A DNA stretch of 10,782 nt, from assembly GCF_937999985.1 (NCBI RefSeq), contig NZ_CALLDG010000038.1, positions 1 through 10,782 on the forward strand, read 5' to 3'. The stretch comes from an uncultured Corynebacterium sp. GTDB taxonomy: Bacteria; Actinomycetota; Actinomycetes; Mycobacteriales; Mycobacteriaceae. This document shows, one piece after another, positions 7,121-10,782 of this stretch; position 1 is the stretch's first letter; every line of letters starts with the position of its first letter. Made by a program: the position numbers and the translations under genes. Under the pieces are notes generated by a model, which saw only the letters and a list, made by a program, of their open reading frames with translations, made no database searches and was not told the DNA's origin.

Positions 7121-7195
7121 CAGATGGACGTTCGGCTAACTCGGCTAGCTGTTGCTGCTCAGCTGCTGCAATCGCCATGGGCACTGTGCGCGCCT

Positions 7196-7206
7196 TAGTC
7201 TAGTCT
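7196..7206. promoter_or_regulatory. Overlapping divergent -10 boxes for truA and the transporter pseudogene
   Basis: The bases TAGTCTAGTCT read on the plus strand contain TAGTCT at 7196-7201, ending seven bases before the ATG at 7209, which would place transcription start on the ATG itself (a leaderless mRNA). On the minus strand TAGACT (7197-7202) is a -10 for truA with a start near 7190. Both fit TANNNT; no clear -35 elements are seen. Confidence 0.35.
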
Positions 7207-7208
7207 GC

Positions 7209-7669
7209 ATGCAAGACAACGAATTCTCCGCCTCCACCCTCGACTCGCGCGCCCGCCGCCTAGTCGCGTGGGTCGCTGCTCTTAACGGGCTTGGCTTCGT
7301 AGTTGAGGTGACGGTTGCGCTGGTCATCGGCTCCGCCGCCCTTTTTGCTGACGCCGCAGACTTCCTCGAAGACACCCTCATCAACGTTCTGGTACTTACC
7401 GCCCTGGGGTGGTCGGTGGCCAGTCGGCGGAAGGCCAGCTACACACTGGCGGGGCGGATAGTGCGTTGGTTCAGGGTGCTTGGCTGGCGGCGCGCAATGA
7501 TGCTGCGGCTAATGTGTTGATCCTCGGCGCCGGTGTGGTGATGATCTTCTGGGCCAGCGCATGGCCGGACATAGTGGTCGGCGTGGTGATCGGTCTGATT
7601 AACCTCTCGGCGGCAAAGGAGGTCTTTGAGCAGGCCCGTGCGGAGGAACCGGAGCTGGAGATGGACTAG
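7209..7669 (+). pseudogene. Cation diffusion facilitator-type transporter, broken by internal deletion and frameshift
   Basis: Two adjacent frames together make most of one small CDF-like (Co/Zn/Cd efflux type) membrane protein. Frame A begins at ATG 7209 with MQDNEFSAS and holds a first helix plus GSAALFADAADFLEDT (about 41-56), the Asp-rich metal-site segment of this family; it loses sense after SYTLAG (near 7457) and stops at 7520. Frame B is sensible from about 7460, with GAWLAARNDAAANVLILGAG and WPDIVVGVVIGLINL, and ends at the TAG 7667-7669. The parts total about 150 residues, against roughly 205-210 for the family as I recall it, so some 55 residues (about 165-170 bases, not a multiple of three) appear to be missing between the second and fourth helices. 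The surviving 103-residue frame-A product lacks the second metal-site half. No Shine-Dalgarno precedes the ATG; probably leaderless. Confidence 0.8.
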
Positions 7670-7680
7670 GCGAACCGGCA

Positions 7681-7804
7681 AATGTCGCTAGAACGGGAAT
7701 ACGCGCGCCGCAAGGTAAACACCACCAAGATGAAAACTCTCTGACCTGCACTTTTACAAAACTGCAAATCGTTCGCATTAACGCATTCCCGTTCTAGCGA
7801 CATT
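7681..7804. mobile_element. MITE-like 124-bp element with perfect 20-bp terminal inverted repeats
   Basis: AATGTCGCTAGAACGGGAAT at 7681-7700 is repeated exactly in inverse at 7785-7804; after one mismatch two further inner bases also pair. The 84-base interior has no open reading frame and is less GC-rich than the surroundings. The form fits a miniature inverted-repeat element or the remnant ends of a transposable element. No target-site duplication is seen in the immediate flanks, so it could instead be a structural or regulatory palindrome. It is not a Rho-independent terminator: the arms are 84 bases apart and no T-run follows on either strand. Confidence 0.5.
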
Positions 7805-7812
7805 CAGCGCAC

Positions 7813-7880
7813 AAACCCACCACAAACCTGCCCAAACCCATCTAAACCCACCACAAACCTGCCCAAACCCATCTAAACCC
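7813..7880. repeat. 31-bp C-rich tandem repeat, 2.2 copies
   Basis: Two identical 31-base units (7813-7843, 7844-7874) plus the first six bases of a third. Each unit carries AAACCC twice and AAACCT once, and only one G on the plus strand, so the minus strand reads as spaced GGGTTT-like runs. No ORF. It lies between the inverted-repeat element and the ribosomal operon terminator. Nothing else is recognisable from 7881 to 7964. Confidence 0.85.
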
Positions 7881-7964
7881 CCACCCCGCAAACGCCAACA
7901 GGCGCACCCTTGCCAGTTCGGTGACATCGGGGCCGGCGGACGCGGGTGGCGTCAATAAGTAAGC

Positions 7965-8013
7965 AACAAAAAGGCGGGCCACGAGCTACCCGATTGGGTA
8001 ACCGTGGCCCGCC
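7965..8013 (-). terminator. Rho-independent terminator of the rpsK-rpsD-rpoA-rplQ operon
   Basis: On the minus strand GGCGGGCCACG (8013-8003) pairs with CGTGGCCCGCC (7983-7973) in a perfect 11-bp GC-rich stem, with a smaller inner stem TACCC/GGGTA in the loop, and is followed at once by TTTTTGTT. It starts 25 bases after the rplQ stop, the right place to end the alpha operon. It shows that truA is not co-transcribed with rplQ here. Confidence 0.92.
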
Positions 8014-8038
8014 TCAAAGCTAGGCGAGAGCGCCGGAC

Positions 8039-8614
8039 TTACTTGTCCTCAGCGGCATCTTCAGCCGTAGCCTCGTCGGCAGCCTCAGCAGCCTCAGCCT
8101 CAGCGGCCTTGTCGGTTGCGGTGTCAGCCTCGGCCTCTTCAGCCTTAGCCTCTGCAGCCTCGGCCTCTTCAGCCTTAGCCTCTGCAGCCTCGGCCTCGGC
8201 CTTCTTGGCCTTGGAAGCAGCAACGCGGTTAGCGCGCTCAGCCTCGGTGGAGGCCAGCTGCTCCGTCACCAGGGAGATCTGGGAAATCGGAGCGTTGTCG
8301 CCCTTGCGGTTCTCCAGCTTGATGATGCGGGTGTAGCCACCCGGACGGCCTTCGAACTTCGGAGCCAGCTCGTTGAACAGGTAAGCGACAACTTCCTTGT
8401 TCGGGATGAGCTTCAGCACGTTGCGGCGGTCCGCCAGGGTGCCGCGCTTGGCCTTGGTGATGATCTTCTCGACGTAGGGGCGCAGCAGCTTAGCCTTTGC
8501 GTCCGTGGTCTTGATGGCGCCGTGCTCAAACAGCTGAGCAGCGAGGTTGGACAGGATCTTCTTCTGGTGGGAAGCAGAACCGCCCAGGCGGGCGCCCTTC
8601 TTTGGGGTAGGCAT
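8039..8614 (-). CDS. rplQ: 50S ribosomal protein L17 with repetitive Ala/Glu-rich tail
   Basis: L17 is a large-subunit protein near the peptide exit region. The first 120 residues are the canonical L17 fold: MPTPKKGARLGGSASHQKKI start, AIKTTDAKAKLLRPYVEKII, and the GRPGGYTRIIKLENRKGDNA segment near residue 89. Residues about 121-191 form an extra tail made of Ala, Glu, Asp and Lys, predicted helical and net acidic, including two identical ten-residue units AEAAEAKAEE (141-160). Actinobacterial L17 proteins often have such acidic tails, and length is variable. AGGAGA lies about six bases before ATG 8614. The gene follows rpoA by 55 bases and is the last of the operon, ending just before the 7965-8013 terminator. 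Confidence 0.98.
   Translation of the reverse strand: MPTPKKGARLGGSASHQKKILSNLAAQLFEHGAIKTTDAKAKLLRPYVEKIITKAKRGTLADRRNVLKLIPNKEVVAYLFNELAPKFEGRPGGYTRIIKLENRKGDNAPISQISLVTEQLASTEAERANRVAASKAKKAEAEAAEAKAEEAEAAEAKAEEAEADTATDKAAEAEAAEAADEATAEDAAEDK
8131..8190. repeat. 30-bp perfect tandem repeat inside rplQ
   Basis: Two exact 30-base copies (8131-8160, 8161-8190), with 6-7 further matching bases on each side. The unit is a multiple of three and encodes the ten-residue AEAAEAKAEE repeat in the L17 tail, so copy number can change without a frameshift. Confidence 0.9.
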
Positions 8615-8669
8615 TAGTTCTCCTCGTGTGGATCTTTAAATCAGTGAGCGCGTGCGGTTAACCACCGGG

Positions 8670-9683
8670 TTATTCCGCGATGTCCTCGCCCTCGGTGTCG
8701 ATGAACTCGCCGGTCTCTGCGTCGTAGCCCTCGATATCGGTGATATCGAAGCCCTCCGGAGCGTCCTTCAGGCCCAGACCCAAGCCAGCCAGCTTGACCT
8801 TGACCTCGTTGATGGACTTCTGGCCGAAGTTGCGGATGTCCAGCAGGTCGGACTCCGTGCGTGCAGCCAGCTCGCCGACGGTGTGAATCTCTTCACGCTT
8901 CAGGCAGTTGTAGGAGCGGACGGAGAAGTTCAGGTCCTCGATCGGCATGCTGTAGGCAGCGATGTGCTCGCTCTCCTGCGGCGACGGGCCGATTTCGATG
9001 CCCTCTGCTTCGTGGTTCAGCTCCTGGGCCAGACCGAACAGCTCCACCAGGGTCTTACCTGCGGATGCCATAGCATCACGGGCGGTGATGGAGTTCTTCG
9101 TCTCCACGTCCAGAACCAGCTTGTCGAAGTCCGTGCGCTGTTCCACACGAGTTGCCTCGACCTTGTAGCTGACCTTCAGGACCGGGGAGTAAATCTGGTC
9201 AACCGGGATACGTCCGATCTCAGAAGAAGCTGTAGCAGCCGGAACGTAGCCGCGGCCACGCTCGACAGTCATCTCGATCTCCAGCTTGCCCTGCTCGTTC
9301 AGGGTGGCGATGTGCAGGTCCTGGTTGTGGACCTCCACGCCAGCCGGAACCTCAACGTCGGCACCGGTAACCTCGCCCGGGCCTTCCTTACGGATGAACA
9401 TCGAGACGGGCTCGTCGGAGTCGCTGGACAGAACCAGGGACTTGATGTTCAGGATGATGTCGGAGACATCTTCCTTCACGCCCGGAATGGTGGTGAACTC
9501 GTGGAGCACACCCTCGATGCGCAGGGAGGTCACTGCTGCGCCCGGGATGGACGACAGCAGGGTCCGGCGCAGGGAGTTACCCAGCGTGTAGCCGAAGCCC
9601 GGCTCCAGTGGCTCGATGACGAACCGGGAGCGGGAATCGTCGATGAACTCTTCCGTGAGCGCGGGGCGCTGTGAAATGAGCAT
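8670..9683 (-). CDS. rpoA: DNA-directed RNA polymerase subunit alpha
   Basis: The alpha dimer nucleates RNA polymerase assembly, and its C-terminal domain contacts upstream promoter DNA and activators. The 337-residue product is full length. The N-terminal assembly domain (about 1-230) carries FVIEPLEPGFGYTLGNSLRR and LLSSIPGAAVTSLRIEGVLHEF. The C-terminal domain includes LNFSVRSYNCLKREEI; Arg256 corresponds to the DNA-contacting Arg265 of E. coli. A helix-hairpin-helix segment DIRNFGQKSINEVKVKL follows, and an acidic tail ends the protein (residues about 308-337), as seen in actinobacteria. ATG 9683 follows AAGGAGA by about twelve bases. It is separated from rpsD by 144 bases, unusually long for this operon, and from rplQ by 55. 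Confidence 0.99.
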   Translation of the reverse strand: MLISQRPALTEEFIDDSRSRFVIEPLEPGFGYTLGNSLRRTLLSSIPGAAVTSLRIEGVLHEFTTIPGVKEDVSDIILNIKSLVLSSDSDEPVSMFIRKEGPGEVTGADVEVPAGVEVHNQDLHIATLNEQGKLEIEMTVERGRGYVPAATASSEIGRIPVDQIYSPVLKVSYKVEATRVEQRTDFDKLVLDVETKNSITARDAMASAGKTLVELFGLAQELNHEAEGIEIGPSPQESEHIAAYSMPIEDLNFSVRSYNCLKREEIHTVGELAARTESDLLDIRNFGQKSINEVKVKLAGLGLGLKDAPEGFDITDIEGYDAETGEFIDTEGEDIAE

Positions 9684-9827
9684 TGTTTAAGCTTCTCCTT
9701 TTTCGGCGACCGCTATATGACGCCGTTAGGGGGACTACCGCCACCAGGTTTGGTAGACGGTGCGGACGGTAGAAAACCGCGTTTGGTGTTCTATCCGAAG
9801 TAATTCTAACGAATAGGTTCGTCAGTT
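9684..9827 (-). promoter_or_regulatory. rpsD-rpoA spacer with imperfect hairpin
   Basis: The 144-base gap between rpsD and rpoA contains an imperfect inverted repeat: CTACCG (9735-9740) with CGGTAG (9767-9772), and CACC (9742-9745) with GGTG (9759-9762). Nearby are direct repeats of GACGGT and GTTTGGT. There is no T-run, so it is not an intrinsic terminator. A processing site, leader structure or internal rpoA promoter are possible; TATAGC near 9711-9717 on the minus strand is only a poor -10. Confidence 0.3.
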
Positions 9828-10433
9828 TTACTTCGAGTAGAGCTCGACGATCAGCTGTTCCTGCAGCGGAATGTCGATCTGAGCGCGCTCGGGCAGCTGG
9901 TGCACGAGGATGCGCAGAGTGGACGGTACGACCTGCAGCCAAGCAGGAACGATCGTATCGACCAGGGCTTCCTGAGCCTCTTCGAACCACAGCATCGAGC
10001 GGGACTTCTCACGCACGTCGATGATGTCGTACTGGGAGACCTTGAAGGAAGGAACGTTGACCTTCTTGCCGTTCACGGTGAAGTGACCGTGGGAAACCAG
10101 CTGGCGAGCCTGGCGGCGGGTGCGTGCCAGACCTGCGCGGTATACAACGTTGTCCAGGCGAGACTCCAGCAGGATGACCAGGTTGTCACCGGTCTTACCC
10201 GGGCGACGGTTGGCCTCTGCGTAGTAGCGGCGGAACTGCTTCTCCAGAACGCCGTAGGTGTACTTCGCCTTCTGCTTCTCCTGCAGCTGCAGGAGGTACT
10301 CGGACTCCTTGATGCGAGCACGGCCAGCCTGCCCCGGAGGGTAAGGGCGACGCTCGAAGGAGTTGTCGCCGCCGACGAGGTCGACGCGGAGGCGACGGGA
10401 CTTACGGGTTACGGGGCCGGTATAACGAGCCAT
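9828..10433 (-). CDS. rpsD: 30S ribosomal protein S4, cysteine-free (zinc-independent) type
   Basis: S4 is a primary 16S rRNA-binding protein that nucleates small-subunit assembly. The 201-residue product has MARYTGPVTRKSRRLRVDLVG at the N-terminus, PYPPGQAGRARIKESEYLLQL, and the S4 RNA-binding domain starting at LESRLDNVVYRAGLARTRRQ with SHGHFTVNGKKVNVPS following. It contains no cysteine, so it is the C-minus form without the N-terminal zinc site. Length is normal. It follows rpsK by 26 bases, with AAAGGA in the spacer about 14 bases before ATG 10433, and lies in the alpha operon upstream of rpoA. In E. coli S4 autoregulates this operon; no such element can be identified here. Confidence 0.99.
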   Translation of the reverse strand: MARYTGPVTRKSRRLRVDLVGGDNSFERRPYPPGQAGRARIKESEYLLQLQEKQKAKYTYGVLEKQFRRYYAEANRRPGKTGDNLVILLESRLDNVVYRAGLARTRRQARQLVSHGHFTVNGKKVNVPSFKVSQYDIIDVREKSRSMLWFEEAQEALVDTIVPAWLQVVPSTLRILVHQLPERAQIDIPLQEQLIVELYSK

Positions 10434-10459
10434 TTTTGATCCCTAATCCTTTCTTCTCT

Positions 10460-10782
10460 TTAGACGCGACGACGCTTCGGCGGGCGGCAACCGTTGTGCG
10501 GCTGCGGGGTGACGTCGGCAATGGTGCCAACCTCAAGGCCCGCGGTGGACAGGGAACGGATAGCGGTCTCGCGGCCGGAGCCCGGACCCTTCACGAAAAC
10601 GTCAACCTTCTTCATGCCGTGGTCCATTGCCTTGCGGGCAGCGGACTCGGCAGCCATCTGAGCGGCGAAGGGGGTGGACTTACGGGAGCCCTTGAAGCCG
10701 ACGTGGCCCGAGGAAGCCCAGGAAATCACAGCGCCCTTCGGGTCCGTGATGGACACGATGGTGTTGTTGAAGGTGGACTTGA
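10460..10782 (-). CDS. rpsK: 30S ribosomal protein S11 (C-terminal part, 5' end outside window)
   Basis: S11 sits on the small-subunit platform beside the mRNA exit. The visible frame runs from the window edge to TAA at 10460, 106 residues, starting with KSTFNNTIVSITDPKGAVI and ending in NGCRPPKRRRV, the classic S11 C-terminus. GSRKSTPFAAQMAAESAA and VKGPGSGRETAIRSL are family-typical. An internal GTG (10756) within NTIVSITD is not the start: sense continues upstream of it, and about 28 N-terminal residues should lie beyond the window. It is the first gene of the visible operon; rpsM is expected upstream. Confidence 0.98.
   Translation of the reverse strand, partial: KSTFNNTIVSITDPKGAVISWASSGHVGFKGSRKSTPFAAQMAAESAARKAMDHGMKKVDVFVKGPGSGRETAIRSLSTAGLEVGTIADVTPQPHNGCRPPKRRRV

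Noticed and set aside
7104..7184. Longer truA start at GTG 7184 or ATG 7178
   Set aside because: No good ribosome site, while AAGGAGG sits correctly before ATG 7103; the added residues are low complexity. Not fully excluded.
7681..7804. Terminator for the transporter gene
   Set aside because: The arms are 84 bases apart and no T-run follows on either strand.
7681..7880. CRISPR array
   Set aside because: Only two adjacent 31-bp units with no spacers between them, and an inverted pair; no cas genes nearby.
8004..8336. Ala/Ser-rich open frame on the plus strand
   Set aside because: Complement of the repetitive rplQ tail; its repeats are just the mirror of the L17 Ala/Glu repeat.
8652..9674. 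Long open frame of 340 codons on the plus strand
   Set aside because: It is fully antisense to rpoA, has no recognisable domain, and arises from the codon bias of the real gene on a high-GC strand.
9900..10439. Open frame of 179 codons opposite rpsD
   Set aside because: Antisense shadow of rpsD with no family features or ribosome site.

Overview
The window looks like a piece of a high-GC actinobacterial chromosome, almost certainly Corynebacterium or a close relative. The evidence is the sequence character of RpoA, S4 (the cysteine-free type), S11 and L17, and the linkage of the rpsK-rpsD-rpoA-rplQ / truA block to an ESX-4 type VII secretion (T7SS) cluster. The species cannot be fixed from sequence reading alone.

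Left half (1-6255) is an ESX-4 core: eccC (-, cut by the window edge just after its first Walker A motif), eccD (+), mycP (+, start overlapping the eccD stop), eccB (-), and a two-TM membrane protein that is probably EccE (+). The order eccC<, eccD>, mycP>, eccB< matches the ESX-4 locus of Mycobacterium tuberculosis as I know it. Together these encode a near-complete inner-membrane secretion machine: EccB, C, D and probable E form the membrane complex and MycP is the associated subtilisin-like protease. The small WXG100 substrates are not in the window and would be expected to the left, beyond eccC.

Middle (6117-8038) holds truA (-), a leaderless-looking cation-diffusion-facilitator gene broken by an internal deletion plus frameshift (+), and about 370 bases without an intact gene. 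That stretch contains a 124-bp element bounded by a perfect 20-bp inverted repeat, a 31-bp tandem repeat, and the strong Rho-independent terminator of the ribosomal operon.

Right end (8039-10782) is the 3' part of the alpha operon, all on the minus strand: rpsK (5' end cut off), rpsD, rpoA and rplQ, ending at the 7965-8013 terminator. The L17 protein carries a repetitive Ala/Glu-rich tail.

The layout is unusually tight around the ESX genes. Two convergent pairs (mycP/eccB and eccE/truA) overlap tail to tail by 124 and 139 bases within coding sequence, while divergent pairs share short intergenic regions with small palindromes. I found no clearly new system. The points most worth a second look are the MycP with no visible signal peptide, the inverted-repeat element, the decayed transporter and the long antiparallel overlaps.
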